Shown here: in pieces, positions 16,273 to 26,152 of the stretch | How positions within the stretch are numbered: position 1 is the stretch's first letter | Layout: the number at the start of each line of letters is the position of its first letter | DNA from: Marinobacter salinus | GTDB lineage: Bacteria > Pseudomonadota > Gammaproteobacteria > Pseudomonadales > Oleiphilaceae | DNA length: 64,000 nt | NCBI RefSeq assembly: GCF_001854125.1 | Contig: NZ_CP017715.1 | Location: forward strand, 682,001-746,000 | Direction: 5' to 3' | Position numbers and translations under genes: made by a program | Notes under the pieces: model-generated | What the model saw: the letters and a program-made list of their open reading frames with translations, nothing else | Databases searched by the model: none | Told to the model about the DNA's origin: nothing

Positions 16273-19197
16273 ATGGCTGCAGTGATCGACAACGCAATCC
16301 ATCCCGCCTTCGAGAAGCTTCGAAGTCACCGGATTAGCACCCTCAATCTTGATGTTGAGGAATATCGCCACAAGAAGACCGGTGCCCGCCACCTGCACCT
16401 GGCAGCAGACAACGACGAGAATGTTTTTTTCGTTGCGCTTCGGACATTCCCCATGGATTCGACGGGCGTCGCTCATATTCTCGAGCATACGGCGTTGTGC
16501 GGCAGCGAACGCTACCCTGTTCGGGATCCATTCTTCATGATGATCCACCGTTCCCTGAACACCTTCATGAATGCCTTTACCAGCAGCGACTGGACCGCGT
16601 ACCCCTTCGCCAGTATGAACCGGAAGGATTTCGATAACCTTCTGTCGGTCTACCTGGACTCTGTGTTCTTTTCCAAGCTGGATCCGCTGGATTTCGCTCA
16701 GGAAGGGCATCGCCTTGAATTCGAGAAGCCGGAAGATCCGAAAACCGATCTTGTATATAGAGGCGTCGTTTATAACGAAATGAAGGGGGCCATGAGCTCG
16801 CCGACCTCTCAATTGTGGCAGAATCTGAGTAGTCATCTGTTCCCGACCACGACTTATCACTTTAACAGTGGCGGTGAGCCGGATCATATTGTCGATCTCA
16901 GTTATGACGACCTGGTGAACTTCTATCGCCATCATTACCACCCCAGCAATGCCATTTTTGCAACGTACGGCAACATCCCGGCCTTTGAACACCACGAGCG
17001 GTTCGAGGAGCTGGCGCTCAAGCGCTTTGATCGCCTTGAAATTGAGTTGCCGGTGCGCGACGAAAAGCGCATGTTTGCACCGGAGCGGGTGGACCAGGCT
17101 TACGCGGTGAATGAAGGTGAGGGTACGGATCACAAGACTCATATCGTTATGGGTTGGCTGCTGGGCCACAGTTTCGAGCTGCAGGAGAATCTGGAAAGCC
17201 AACTGCTCTCTGCCGTCTTGCTGGAGAACAGCGCCTCTCCGTTAATGCGCGCGCTGGAAACCACAGACCTTGGTCATGCGCCGTCACCTATGTGCGGTCT
17301 GGAGGATTCCAACCGGGAAATGACCTTTGTCTGCGGTATCGAAGGCAGTGAACCGGAAAGGCAGAAAGAGTTTGAGTCGCTGATTGAGGAGACCTTGCTG
17401 AAAGTGGTCGAAACCGGTGTCAGCGAGGAACGCCTGGAGGCCATCCTGCACCAGCTTGAGTTGCACCAGCGAGAGATTGCCGGTGATCAGTTCCCCTATG
17501 GGCTGCAACTGATTATGAGTGCAATTGCGCCTATGGTGCATGGCGGTGATCCCGTGGAGCTCCTTGATCTTGAACCTGTGCTGGCAACGCTCCGCGAGAA
17601 GATCAGGGATCCTCAGTATGTGCCGAATCTGATCCGCAAGAAGCTGCTGGATAACCCGCACCGGGTTACTCTGACACTGCGTCCGGATGAGAAACTGGAA
17701 AATCGTCGCCAGGAAGCGATCCGTGAAGCGCTGGCCCGCCGGAAGGCAGCATTGACTGACGGCGAGGTGCAACAGATTGTTGAGAGGGCAAAGGCCCTTG
17801 AAGAGCGCCAGATGCGCAAGGATGACGACTCCATACTTCCCAAGGTGGACCTCTCCGATGTGCCGTTGCAGATGCCGGAACCGGAAGGCCGGTTTTATGG
17901 GGACATCTCTGCCACCGTTTATGCCCGTGGAACCAATGGGCTGGTCTACGAGCAGGTGGTGCTGCCAGTACCTGACATGTCGGACGAAGAACTGCTCCTG
18001 ATTCCCTACTACACAACGCTGATATCAGAAGTTGGTTGTGGCGACCTGGACTACCTCCAGATGCAGGACCGGATTTCAGCCGAGTCTGGTGGTATTGGTG
18101 CTGCTTTCAGTGCCAAAGGCCGGATTGATGATGTGCAGGATTTGTCCGGTTATATCATCTTTAATGGAAAGGCTCTGGCAAGGAACCGAGGATCACTCAC
18201 GCGTCTTCTGAAAGACCTTTGCACCGGCGCTCGTTTTGACGAAAAGGACCGCATTCGGGAAATTATTGCCCAGATCCGAACCCGTCGTGAGCAGGCGGTG
18301 ACAGGCAGTGGTCATGCCCTGGCCATGGGTGCCGCAGCACAAGGTATGAGTCCAGGTGGTTGGTTGTCTTTCCGCCTGGGCGGCCTGGCGGGCATCCGCG
18401 GAACCAAACAGCTGGATCAGGCCCTGAAAGATCCGGAAGAGCTGGACGCACTTTGCCAGAAACTGTCTGCGTTACACGAAAAAATCTGTAGTCAGAGTCG
18501 TCAGTTCCTTGTAATTGGTGAAGATGACCAGCTTCCGGCCATGGTCGATGATCTCAAATCCTGCTGGCAGGGTGAGGCAGGTGCAGACCGGTCAGGCTGG
18601 CAGATGGAACCGGTAAGCTACACCACCCGGGAGGCCTGGCTGACGTCCACGCAGGTTAATTTCTGTGCCAAGGCCTACAGCACCGTGCCGGTGGACCATC
18701 CGGATGCGCCAGCATTGACGGTCCTTGGGGGGTTCCTGCGCAATGGTTACCTGCACCGGACAATCCGTGAGAAAGGAGGTGCCTATGGCGGGGGTGCCGG
18801 ACAGGATAGTGTGAACGGAACGTTCCGGTTCTTTTCGTACCGGGATCCCCGACTTGCCGAGACACTGGATGATTTTGATAATGCCTTGGTATGGTTGCAG
18901 GAAACCGATCACGAGTATCAGGAACTGGAAGAATCGATCCTGGGTGTTATCGGGCAACTGGACCGGCCCCGCTCGCCCGCCGGAGCGGCGCGTCATGCGT
19001 TCCATAACCGGTTGTTCGGCCGCAGCCCTGAACAGCGGGCACGTTTCCGCGAGCGAGTGCTATCCGTGACTCTGGACGACCTGAAAAGAGTGGCCAGTAC
19101 CTGGTTGATCCCGGAAAAGGCGAGTACCGCAGTGGTAACCAGCCCGGACAACCGGAAAGTGGCAGAAGAGCTGGGGCTGGCGATAGAGGAGATGTAA
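16273..19197 (+). CDS. Insulinase-family (M16C) zinc metallopeptidase, PreP-like
   Basis: A 974-residue peptidase, the usual length for M16C enzymes, which carry both halves of the degradation chamber in one chain. The inverted zinc motif HxxEH is H68-I-L-E71-H72 (AHILEHTALCG), and the distal Glu lies in VVYNEMKGAMSS about 95 residues later. Further family features are NAFTSSDWTAYPFAS, YHPSNAIFATYGNI and, in the second half, REKGGAYGGGAG with the substrate-binding Arg/Tyr region. No signal peptide is visible, so a cytosolic oligopeptide-degrading role is likely. A strong terminator follows. It is convergent with ppsR. Confidence 0.93.
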   Translation: MAAVIDNAIHPAFEKLRSHRISTLNLDVEEYRHKKTGARHLHLAADNDENVFFVALRTFPMDSTGVAHILEHTALCGSERYPVRDPFFMMIHRSLNTFMNAFTSSDWTAYPFASMNRKDFDNLLSVYLDSVFFSKLDPLDFAQEGHRLEFEKPEDPKTDLVYRGVVYNEMKGAMSSPTSQLWQNLSSHLFPTTTYHFNSGGEPDHIVDLSYDDLVNFYRHHYHPSNAIFATYGNIPAFEHHERFEELALKRFDRLEIELPVRDEKRMFAPERVDQAYAVNEGEGTDHKTHIVMGWLLGHSFELQENLESQLLSAVLLENSASPLMRALETTDLGHAPSPMCGLEDSNREMTFVCGIEGSEPERQKEFESLIEETLLKVVETGVSEERLEAILHQLELHQREIAGDQFPYGLQLIMSAIAPMVHGGDPVELLDLEPVLATLREKIRDPQYVPNLIRKKLLDNPHRVTLTLRPDEKLENRRQEAIREALARRKAALTDGEVQQIVERAKALEERQMRKDDDSILPKVDLSDVPLQMPEPEGRFYGDISATVYARGTNGLVYEQVVLPVPDMSDEELLLIPYYTTLISEVGCGDLDYLQMQDRISAESGGIGAAFSAKGRIDDVQDLSGYIIFNGKALARNRGSLTRLLKDLCTGARFDEKDRIREIIAQIRTRREQAVTGSGHALAMGAAAQGMSPGGWLSFRLGGLAGIRGTKQLDQALKDPEELDALCQKLSALHEKICSQSRQFLVIGEDDQLPAMVDDLKSCWQGEAGADRSGWQMEPVSYTTREAWLTSTQVNFCAKAYSTVPVDHPDAPALTVLGGFLRNGYLHRTIREKGGAYGGGAGQDSVNGTFRFFSYRDPRLAETLDDFDNALVWLQETDHEYQELEESILGVIGQLDRPRSPAGAARHAFHNRLFGRSPEQRARFRERVLSVTLDDLKRVASTWLIPEKASTAVVTSPDNRKVAEELGLAIEEM

Positions 19198-19220
19198 TCG
19201 CTCCTTTGTTGTCAGTCACA

Positions 19221-19250
19221 AAAAAGAGGACCTGCTGGTCCTCTTTTTTT
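19221..19250. terminator. Bidirectional intrinsic terminator (M16 peptidase / ppsR)
   Basis: AAAAAGAGGACC-TGCT-GGTCCTCTTTTTTT forms a 12-bp stem with a 4-nt loop and T-runs on both strands. It lies between the peptidase stop (19197) and the convergent ppsR stop (19276). Confidence 0.9.
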
Positions 19251-19275
19251 ATGTTCTCTGGGGGGAGTGGCAGAG

Positions 19276-20091
19276 TCAGCGATTTCGTTTGAGACCGGTG
19301 GTTACCATGATTCGCGTGGAGATTTCTTCCACCGAGTAGGCGGTAGTATTCAGGTACGGGATACGTTCGCGGCGATACATCAGTTCGATTTCTTCAATCT
19401 CATGCATGCATTGTTTGATGGAGGAGTAACGCGAATTCGGACGGCGTTCGTTGCGGATAGTCGCCAGACGCTCGGGGTCTATTGTCAGGCCGAAGATCTT
19501 CTCCTTGTGGGGTTTCAGCGCGCCGGGTATCTGCTGGTCCGCTAGATCTTCCTCTGTAATCGGGTAGTTGGCCGCCTTCACGCCATATTGCAGTGCCAGA
19601 TAGAGGCAGGTAGGCGTCTTGCCACTGCGAGATGCACCGACCAGAATCAGGTCCGCTTCGTCGTAGTGCCGGGTGCGTGCGCCATCATCATTATCGAGCG
19701 CAAAATTCACGGCTTTGATCCGCCGCTCATAACTGCCCTCATTGTTGATGGAATGGGATTTTCCAACGGTGTAGGAGGACGATGATTGCAGCTCCTGCTC
19801 CAGCGGATTGAGGAAGGTTCCGAAAATATCCACCATGAAGCCTTCCGCGTCAGCGATGATCTCACGGATATCGCCATTGACAATCGTATCGAAAACCAAT
19901 GGCCGGGCACCGTCGGTTTCAGCGGCTTTGTTGATCCGCTTAACCATATCCCGGGCTTTCTCCTCATCATCGATATAGGGTACGGTCACCCGTTCAAATT
20001 CTATTTTTTCAAATTGAGCCAGAAGGCTGTGGCCAAGTGCCTCGGCGGTCAGGCCAGTACCATCGGAGATAAAGAAGGCAGTACGTTTCAT
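19276..20091 (-). CDS. ppsR: Phosphoenolpyruvate synthase regulatory protein (bifunctional kinase/pyrophosphorylase)
   Basis: A 271-residue DUF299 protein that inactivates PEP synthase by ADP-dependent threonine phosphorylation and reactivates it by Pi-dependent dephosphorylation. It begins [21 protein letters not shown], a family signature, and carries the P-loop [10 protein letters not shown] near residue 153. DPERL..IR and MHEIEEIE near the C-terminus are also conserved. It is divergent from ppsA, the classical arrangement for a regulator and its target enzyme. Confidence 0.95.
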   Translation of the reverse strand: MKRTAFFISDGTGLTAEALGHSLLAQFEKIEFERVTVPYIDDEEKARDMVKRINKAAETDGARPLVFDTIVNGDIREIIADAEGFMVDIFGTFLNPLEQELQSSSSYTVGKSHSINNEGSYERRIKAVNFALDNDDGARTRHYDEADLILVGASRSGKTPTCLYLALQYGVKAANYPITEEDLADQQIPGALKPHKEKIFGLTIDPERLATIRNERRPNSRYSSIKQCMHEIEEIELMYRRERIPYLNTTAYSVEEISTRIMVTTGLKRNR

Positions 20092-20270
20092 GGTGTTTTA
20101 TCCGGTTCCGTTTTTTGCCGGGACATGGCAAGGTCCCTAGGTAATTCCCGCAGGTTACAGTATCATACACGCCAAGTTCGAGACTCCGCAGTGGATATTG
20201 CCCGCTTTTACCGCTAGATATCGCTGGCCCGGTTATGCTCTTTGCTTCACAGACTCAAGGGAGACGTGCT

Positions 20271-22643
20271 TTGGAAGATTACATTATCTGGTTTGATCAC
20301 CTGGGAATGTCCGATGTTGACCGGGTGGGCGGCAAGAACGCCTCTCTCGGTGAAATGATCAGTAATCTCGCCAACGCAGGTGTTACGGTTCCCGGTGGTT
20401 TTGCGACAACAGCCCACGCATATCGCGAATTCCTGGCCACCGACGGACTGAAAGACAAGATCGACAATGCACTGGATGCGCTGGATATAAACGATGTCAA
20501 CGAACTGGCCCGGGTTGGCGCCAAGATTCGTCAGTGGATCATCGATACCGACTTCCCGGACGTTCTTGAAAACGCCTTGAAGGAGTCCTATGCGAAGCTC
20601 CAGGCCGGCAACGAGCATATGGCAGTGGCCGTTCGCTCGTCTGCTACTGCTGAAGATTTGCCGGATGCCTCTTTTGCAGGGCAGCAGGAGACTTTTCTGA
20701 ACGTAGTCGGCCTGCAGCAGGTACGAACGTCGGTGAAAGAGGTTTTCGCATCGTTGTTCAATGACCGGGCTATTTCTTACCGGGTTCACCATGGCTTTGA
20801 TCATAAGCTGGTTGCGCTGTCTGCAGGTATCCAGAAAATGGTGCGAAGCGAAACAGCGTCCAGTGGCGTGTTGTTTACCCTCGATACCGAGTCCGGTTTC
20901 CGTGACGTGGTTTTCGTCACCGCCTCATACGGGCTCGGTGAAACGGTGGTACAGGGTGCGGTAAACCCGGATGAGTTTTATGTTCACAAGCCCACTCTTG
21001 AAGCGGGGCGCCCGTCTGTACTGCGCCGCAACCTCGGAAGCAAAGCGATCAAGATGGTTTATCACACCAGCCCGGGCGAGGGCGAGTTTGTTGAAACCGT
21101 CAAGGTCGAGCAGGAAGAGCGGAACCGTTTCTGTATTACTGATGCGGAAGTGGAGGAGCTGGCCAAACAGGCAATGATCATCGAAAAGCATTACCAGCGC
21201 CCGATGGATATCGAGTGGGCGAAGGATGGCGATGACGGCAAGATCTATATCGTTCAGGCTCGGCCGGAAACAGTCAAAAGCCGTGCCTCCGCAAATGTGA
21301 TGGAACGCTATCTGCTGAATGAAACCGGTAAGGTTCTGGTGGAAGGCCGCAGCATTGGTCACAAAATTGGCAGTGGTCCGGTGAAGATCATCACCAGCAT
21401 CAAGGAAATGGATCGTGTTCAGGCTGGCGATGTGCTGGTTACCGACATGACCGACCCGGACTGGGAACCGGTGATGAAGCGGGCGTCCGCTATCGTGACT
21501 GACCGCGGTGGCCGGACTTGCCATGCCGCGATTATTGCCCGGGAGCTGGGCATTCCGGCGGTGGTTGGTTGTGGCGATGCCACGGAGCTGCTTAAGGATG
21601 GCCAGGAAGTGACAGTGTCCTGTGCTGAGGGTGATACCGGGCTGATTTACGAGGGCGCACTGGACTTTGAGTTGCGTGAAAACACTGTTGATTCGATGCC
21701 CAACATACCCTTCAAGATCATGATGAACGTCGGCAATCCGGATCGTGCCTTTGATTTCCAGGCGCTGCCAAACGAAGGCGTTGGTCTGGCCCGTCTGGAG
21801 TTCATCATTAACCGGATGATTGGTGTGCATCCCAAGGCCTTGTTGAACTTTGACGGTCTGCCCCGAGATATCAAGCAGACGGTCGAGAAGCGGATCTCCG
21901 GCTACAGCTCACCCGTGGATTTTTATGTTGATAAGCTGGTGGAAGGCATATCTACGCTGGCCGCCGCGTTTGCACCGAAGAAAGTGATTGTTCGGCTATC
22001 GGATTTCAAGTCCAACGAATATGCCAATCTCATCGGCGGTACCCTGTACGAGCCGGATGAAGAAAACCCCATGCTCGGTTTCCGTGGTGCGTCCCGTTAC
22101 ATCTCCGAGACCTTCCGCGACTGTTTTGAGCTGGAATGCCGTGCTCTGAAAAAGGTACGCAATGAGATGGGCCTGACAAATGTGGAAGTCATGGTGCCCT
22201 TTGTGCGGACTGTTGGTGAGGCTGAGCAAGTTGTAAACCTGCTGGCAGAAAATGGTCTCAAGCGCGGTGAGAATGGTCTTCGTGTGATCATGATGTGTGA
22301 GTTGCCGGCCAATGCCTTGTTGGCGGATCAGTTTCTGGAGCACTTTGACGGCTTCTCCATTGGCTCTAATGACCTGACCCAGCTTACTCTGGGTCTGGAC
22401 CGGGATTCCGGCATCATTGCGCACCTCTTTGACGAACGTAACGACGCCGTGAAAGCTCTGCTTGCCAGTGCTATACAGGCGTGCAAGAAAGCGGGTAAGT
22501 ACATTGGTATATGCGGGCAGGGGCCTTCGGACCACCCGGATCTCGCGAAGTGGCTGATGGACCAGGGCATCGATTCTGTGTCACTGAACCCGGACTCCGT
22601 GCTGGACACCTGGTTCTTCCTGGCTGACGAAAAGATCGACTGA
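20271..22643 (+). CDS. ppsA: Phosphoenolpyruvate synthase
   Basis: A 790-residue enzyme that converts pyruvate and ATP to PEP, AMP and Pi for gluconeogenesis. The N-terminal ATP-grasp domain ([37 protein letters not shown]) precedes the phosphohistidine swivel domain [14 protein letters not shown] (His near residue 423). The C-terminal PEP-binding barrel contains [17 protein letters not shown] and GICGQGPSD with the catalytic Cys. I use TTG at 20271, preceded by AGGGAGA, because homology begins right after it; an in-frame ATG at 20235 is the alternative. Divergent ppsR encodes its regulator and rraA follows 27 bp downstream. Confidence 0.95.
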   Translation: MEDYIIWFDHLGMSDVDRVGGKNASLGEMISNLANAGVTVPGGFATTAHAYREFLATDGLKDKIDNALDALDINDVNELARVGAKIRQWIIDTDFPDVLENALKESYAKLQAGNEHMAVAVRSSATAEDLPDASFAGQQETFLNVVGLQQVRTSVKEVFASLFNDRAISYRVHHGFDHKLVALSAGIQKMVRSETASSGVLFTLDTESGFRDVVFVTASYGLGETVVQGAVNPDEFYVHKPTLEAGRPSVLRRNLGSKAIKMVYHTSPGEGEFVETVKVEQEERNRFCITDAEVEELAKQAMIIEKHYQRPMDIEWAKDGDDGKIYIVQARPETVKSRASANVMERYLLNETGKVLVEGRSIGHKIGSGPVKIITSIKEMDRVQAGDVLVTDMTDPDWEPVMKRASAIVTDRGGRTCHAAIIARELGIPAVVGCGDATELLKDGQEVTVSCAEGDTGLIYEGALDFELRENTVDSMPNIPFKIMMNVGNPDRAFDFQALPNEGVGLARLEFIINRMIGVHPKALLNFDGLPRDIKQTVEKRISGYSSPVDFYVDKLVEGISTLAAAFAPKKVIVRLSDFKSNEYANLIGGTLYEPDEENPMLGFRGASRYISETFRDCFELECRALKKVRNEMGLTNVEVMVPFVRTVGEAEQVVNLLAENGLKRGENGLRVIMMCELPANALLADQFLEHFDGFSIGSNDLTQLTLGLDRDSGIIAHLFDERNDAVKALLASAIQACKKAGKYIGICGQGPSDHPDLAKWLMDQGIDSVSLNPDSVLDTWFFLADEKID

Positions 22644-22670
22644 GATATTCCCCGGAAAAGGAGAGACAAC

Positions 22671-23150
22671 GTGGCAAGTATTATTACACCAGATCTGTGT
22701 GATGAATTTCCGGCCGTTCAGGTGGTCGAGCCGGGCTTCAACAATTATGGTGGTCACAAGGCATTCGGTGGCGAAATAGTAACCGTGAAGTGCTTTGAGG
22801 ACAATTCTGTGGTCAAGGAGCAGGTAGGACAGCCGGGTAACGGCCGGGTCATGGTTGTTGATGGAGGTGCCTCAAAGCGAAATGCGCTTCTGGGTGACAT
22901 GCTGGCAGAAAAAGCAGCGGAAAACGGATGGGCGGGGCTGGTTATCTATGGCTGCATTCGGGACGTTGACGAGATTGGCCAGACCAGCCTGGGTGTTCAG
23001 GCCTTGGGCACGGTGCCAAGGAAAACCGAGAAGCGTGGTATTGGCGACCTGAATGTTCCTGTAACGTTTCACGGGGTAACGTTTCACCCCGGGCACTACG
23101 TTTATGCCGATAACAATGGCATCATTGTGTCCGAGAAGCCTCTGGTCTGA
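22671..23150 (+). CDS. rraA: Ribonuclease E activity regulator RraA
   Basis: A 159-residue protein of the RraA/HMG aldolase fold, full length. Typical features are [56 protein letters not shown] and a [10 protein letters not shown] loop, matching true RraA in the C-terminal half. In E. coli it binds the RNase E C-terminal scaffold and inhibits degradosome activity; some homologues are aldolases instead. It starts at GTG with a strong AAAGGAGA site, 27 bp behind ppsA, so it is probably co-transcribed. The rne gene lies about 3 kb downstream. Confidence 0.93.
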   Translation: MASIITPDLCDEFPAVQVVEPGFNNYGGHKAFGGEIVTVKCFEDNSVVKEQVGQPGNGRVMVVDGGASKRNALLGDMLAEKAAENGWAGLVIYGCIRDVDEIGQTSLGVQALGTVPRKTEKRGIGDLNVPVTFHGVTFHPGHYVYADNNGIIVSEKPLV

Positions 23151-23164
23151 GACCTCCGGAGCCA

Positions 23165-23190
23165 CGGAACGCGGTTAAGAGTGCGTTCCG
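23165..23190. terminator. Hairpin between convergent rraA and the PilZ gene
   Basis: CGGAACGC-ggttaagagt-GCGTTCCG has an 8-bp perfect stem but no T-run on either side, so it is at best a weak or Rho-assisted terminator or a 3'-end stabiliser. Confidence 0.4.
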
Positions 23191-23215
23191 GCGGCGTCTC
23201 TTGCGGGGTGACCGG

Positions 23216-23503
23216 TCAGGTCACCTCGTTGATGGTTGTGCCGAGGAGGTAGCCGTCGCCCTCTTCGTCGCAACGCACTACTTCACATACCGTTTCCAGT
23301 GGTGGAATCTGATCACCGTTGGAGTGAAGAACCGTTGTCAGTTCCTCTCCTATTGAGACTGGGCGTTTCACGAAGAGCTGCATACCAGTCGCGCTAAGGT
23401 CCCGGCAGGTGCCTCTGAAGGTTTCGCCCGAACTGTCAGTGATCTCAATTTCCGAGTTCACCTGCATTCGGTGAAAGTCTCTCTTTTCCGAATAATCTTT
23501 CAT
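23216..23503 (-). CDS. PilZ-domain protein
   Basis: A 95-residue single-domain PilZ protein. The c-di-GMP-binding signature appears as RDFHR (RxxxR-like, near residue 8) and DLSATGMQL (D/NxSxxG, near residue 37). PilZ domains bind c-di-GMP and relay it to motility, exopolysaccharide or other outputs; the target is unknown. It lies 4 bp behind the SH3-domain gene on the same strand, suggesting an operon. The GGDEF/EAL protein at 4.4-7.6 kb could contribute to the same c-di-GMP pool, but no specific link is shown. Confidence 0.88.
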   Translation of the reverse strand: MKDYSEKRDFHRMQVNSEIEITDSSGETFRGTCRDLSATGMQLFVKRPVSIGEELTTVLHSNGDQIPPLETVCEVVRCDEEGDGYLLGTTINEVT

Positions 23504-23507
23504 GAGA

Positions 23508-24179
23508 TTACGCCCAGTTGTCGGTTTTTCTTGTGGGTTTGAGCATCGGAATGATCAGTGCCAATAATACTCCGCCCAAGACCAGGCCAGCTCCCAGCAA
23601 CATGAAATCGGATTCTTTGCTGGCTTCCAGGCGTTCATTCTCTGCAGTCAGCACTTCCAGGTCGTTACGGATCTTCTGATTTTCCTCGCGAAGCTCGCGG
23701 TTCCGGCGTTCCAGGTTAATTGAGTCCGCGGCGATACTTTTGATCCGTTGCAACTCCTCCTGCAGTGCCTCTGACCGATTAGACAACGATGACTCGGAGC
23801 TTTCCAGAGAATTTCTTTCTTTTGTGACCTCGGCAAGCTGCTCTTTCAATTGAGTCAACTCATTACGGGTCTGTTCCAGTTGGCGGTTAGCCTGTTGGAG
23901 CCGATCGGCAGCGATAGGCGTATCGCTCAGGTATTGGCTTGAAACCCAGCCTTCGGTTCCCTTGGGCGTTCGCACGCGGGTGTATCCTGAGTCCGTGGTC
24001 TCCAGCACCTCCAGCGGCGTCCCACTGGGGACAGCATTCTCGATAATCCGGTATTGAGTGCCGGCACCGGCACGCACAGGTAGGTATAGCTGATCATCAA
24101 CCCAAGCGGTCTTGGCCTGGGCTGCAGCTACCGAGGACAGAGCGAAGAGCACACTGATAAGGAGACGAAAAGGCGTCAC
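23508..24179 (-). CDS. SH3-domain, coiled-coil membrane protein (TIGR04211/YgiM-like)
   Basis: A 223-residue protein: signal peptide (residues 1-22, ending AAAQA), a bacterial SH3 domain (about 26-90; YLPVRAGAGTQYRII, TPKGTEGWVSSQYL), a long coiled coil (about 95-190, heptad-rich in Gln/Glu/Leu) and a C-terminal transmembrane helix (about 195-215, MLLGAGLVLGGVLLALIIPML). The SH3 domain should face the periplasm, anchored to the inner membrane by the tail, possibly touching peptidoglycan. This architecture matches the YgiM family, whose exact function is unsettled. Confidence 0.88.
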   Translation of the reverse strand: MTPFRLLISVLFALSSVAAAQAKTAWVDDQLYLPVRAGAGTQYRIIENAVPSGTPLEVLETTDSGYTRVRTPKGTEGWVSSQYLSDTPIAADRLQQANRQLEQTRNELTQLKEQLAEVTKERNSLESSESSLSNRSEALQEELQRIKSIAADSINLERRNRELREENQKIRNDLEVLTAENERLEASKESDFMLLGAGLVLGGVLLALIIPMLKPTRKTDNWA

Positions 24180-24304
24180 TGGTTATGTTCCCTGAGTTGG
24201 ACAAGTAAAAAGCTGTCGGTCATTTAGAGCGCAATTTTGTCACAGCTGGTCGACCGTTCAAACGGACCACCATTACAATAAGCTCATGCTGCCGGACAAT
24301 CAGG

Positions 24305-24604
24305 TCAGGGCAGCACGGCCTTAAAAGGCTTGACGATGACTTTCTCATAAACCCCGGCTTCAATATAGGGGTCTGCGTCCGCCCATGCCTGCGCTGCCTC
24401 CAGTGAATCGAATTCTGCTACGACGAGGCTCCCGGTGAAACCCGCTTCTCCGGGATCGGGAGTATCTATGGCAGGGTGTGGTCCTGCAACGAGCAATCTA
24501 CCTTCGGCTTTCAGTGCCTGCAGGCGCTCAAGATGAGCGGGACGGGCGGCTTGGCGTTGAGGAAGGCTGTTCGCGACATCCTCACTGATAATGGCATAGT
24601 GCAT
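24305..24604 (-). CDS. YciI family protein
   Basis: A 99-residue protein of the ferredoxin-like YciI fold. It begins [10 protein letters not shown], and has [24 protein letters not shown] and [27 protein letters not shown], read here as family patterns with the conserved His and Asp. The frame is open far upstream, but the family always starts at this MxYAI motif, so I place the start at ATG 24604. Biochemical role unclear. It is divergent from the PHP-domain gene. Confidence 0.88.
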   Translation of the reverse strand: MHYAIISEDVANSLPQRQAARPAHLERLQALKAEGRLLVAGPHPAIDTPDPGEAGFTGSLVVAEFDSLEAAQAWADADPYIEAGVYEKVIVKPFKAVLP

Positions 24605-24731
24605 ACTGCTCTCCGTTATTCGTTTGATTGCCAGAAAATCTGGTAGCCGGATGTAATACAGGTTCGAGGCATGACTGGTACACTGGCTGCTGAGCTGACA
24701 CCATTGCCAATCACCTGATTCAGGATTTTTC

Positions 24732-25610
24732 GTGACTATACCGCAAGACCCCGGTTTGTGCATCGATCTGCACTGCCACAGTACCGCTTCCGACGGCGCA
24801 CTGGCGCCGTCTGCGTTGGTTGCCCGGGCTGCTGAGCGGGGGGTAACCCACCTGGCACTGACTGACCATGACACAATCTCGGGTCTGGTAGAGGCGCAAG
24901 CTTCCGCCCGGGAGCAGGGCCTTGCCCTCATTCCGGGGATTGAGTTGTCCTGTCTTTGGAAGAGTCGAACCATTCATATTGTCGGTCTGGATTTTAACGG
25001 GCAGGACGAGCGGTTTCTTAATGCGCTGGAACGGCAGAACGAGAATCGGTGGGCGAGGGCCCGAATGATCGCTGAGCGTTTGAGTAAGCTCAATGTTCCC
25101 GATTTGTTGCAGCGCGCTACCGGTGCATCTGGCGGTGACGTGCCGGGCCGTCCACATTTTGCAGAGGTGCTGGTGCAGGCGGGTGTTGTCCGTAATGGGG
25201 CGCAAGCCTTCAAGCGTTATCTGGGCAACGGAAAACCCGGAGATGTAAAGGCCTACTGGCCAGAGTTGCCCGAGGTGGTTAGCTGGATCAACGAAGCGGG
25301 TGGGATAGCCGTTCTGGCCCATCCTCGCAAGTACCAGCTGACAGCCACCAAGCTAAGGGAGCTGACTGCGGATTTTCGTCGCGCTGGAGGGCGGAGTATT
25401 GAGGTTTGCACCTCAGGTCAGTCCAGTGGGGATCTTGGATTTGTGGCGGAACTCTGCCGTAAGGAGAAATTGCTGGCGTCCCAGGGCAGTGATTTCCACT
25501 TTCCAGGTGCACCCTGGTGTGAACTCGGCCGCATCATGAAAATGCCAGACGGGCTGGAGCCGGTCTGGCATCATTTCAGAACACCTCTTGGAGAGCCTGC
25601 GCCGGTTTAA
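24732..25610 (+). CDS. rnm: PHP-domain exonuclease (RNase AM / TrpH family)
   Basis: A 292-residue PHP-domain phosphoesterase. Metal-binding motifs are [12 protein letters not shown] (residues 11-22), [26 protein letters not shown] and QGSDFHFPG. The E. coli homologue (YciV/TrpH) is a 5'-3' exonuclease that trims 5' ends of 5S and 23S rRNA and degrades short oligonucleotides or pAp. It starts at GTG 24732. The last 4 bp overlap the stop of the convergent UPF0149 gene. Confidence 0.9.
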   Translation: MTIPQDPGLCIDLHCHSTASDGALAPSALVARAAERGVTHLALTDHDTISGLVEAQASAREQGLALIPGIELSCLWKSRTIHIVGLDFNGQDERFLNALERQNENRWARARMIAERLSKLNVPDLLQRATGASGGDVPGRPHFAEVLVQAGVVRNGAQAFKRYLGNGKPGDVKAYWPELPEVVSWINEAGGIAVLAHPRKYQLTATKLRELTADFRRAGGRSIEVCTSGQSSGDLGFVAELCRKEKLLASQGSDFHFPGAPWCELGRIMKMPDGLEPVWHHFRTPLGEPAPV

Positions 25611-26149
25611 TCCGGTGCGTGGAACAAGAGGTAGAGGTCAGTCAGTGAGTCTGGAATGGCATCGGCCATTTGCCGTGACAGCTTGTCGCTGTTGCGAACT
25701 TTCTGGAAGTCTTCGTCGTCGAACAGTCCAGACAAGGTCAGCATAGGCACCATCAAGTCTGCGGTTTCTTCCTCACTGGCGGCGTCGAGCCATTCCTCCT
25801 CATGTTCAAGGAAGGTGTCCACGAACCCCGCGCACCAGTTTTCCAGGGCATTCATCGGATCATCATCTTCCGGCTCGGGTAATTCCAGGGCCTGCCCCAT
25901 GTCGAGAGAGTAGGCCATATCGGCGGCCAGCTGTCTGATGCACCGGCTAAAGATTTCGGGAATCTCGCCACCAGGCACTGCATCAGTGCCGGTGGCGAGG
26001 CGAAAGATTTCTTCCGCCTGCAGCTCACTCGGACCGACTACACTGGCGCAAACGACCCCGTGCAGGCCGAAAAAGTCGAGAGCATCCTCCCCCCAGGGTT
26101 CGGCAAAAAGGATGTCTTCCAGTGCTTCAATGTCGGAGTTCGATAGCAT
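25607..26149 (-). CDS. UPF0149 (YgfB/YecA) family protein
   Basis: A 180-residue acidic, mostly helical protein with features of the UPF0149 family: LSNSDIEALEDILF, AEPWGEDALDFFGLHGVVCAS, ENWCAGFVDTFLEHEEEW and a C-terminal [14 protein letters not shown]. No SEC-C metal-binding tail is present, unlike full-length YecA. No catalytic motif is recognisable. It directly follows rne (3-bp gap) on the same strand and may be translated from the rne transcript. Confidence 0.8.
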   Translation of the reverse strand: MLSNSDIEALEDILFAEPWGEDALDFFGLHGVVCASVVGPSELQAEEIFRLATGTDAVPGGEIPEIFSRCIRQLAADMAYSLDMGQALELPEPEDDDPMNALENWCAGFVDTFLEHEEEWLDAASEEETADLMVPMLTLSGLFDDEDFQKVRNSDKLSRQMADAIPDSLTDLYLLFHAPD

Positions 26150-26152
26150 TCT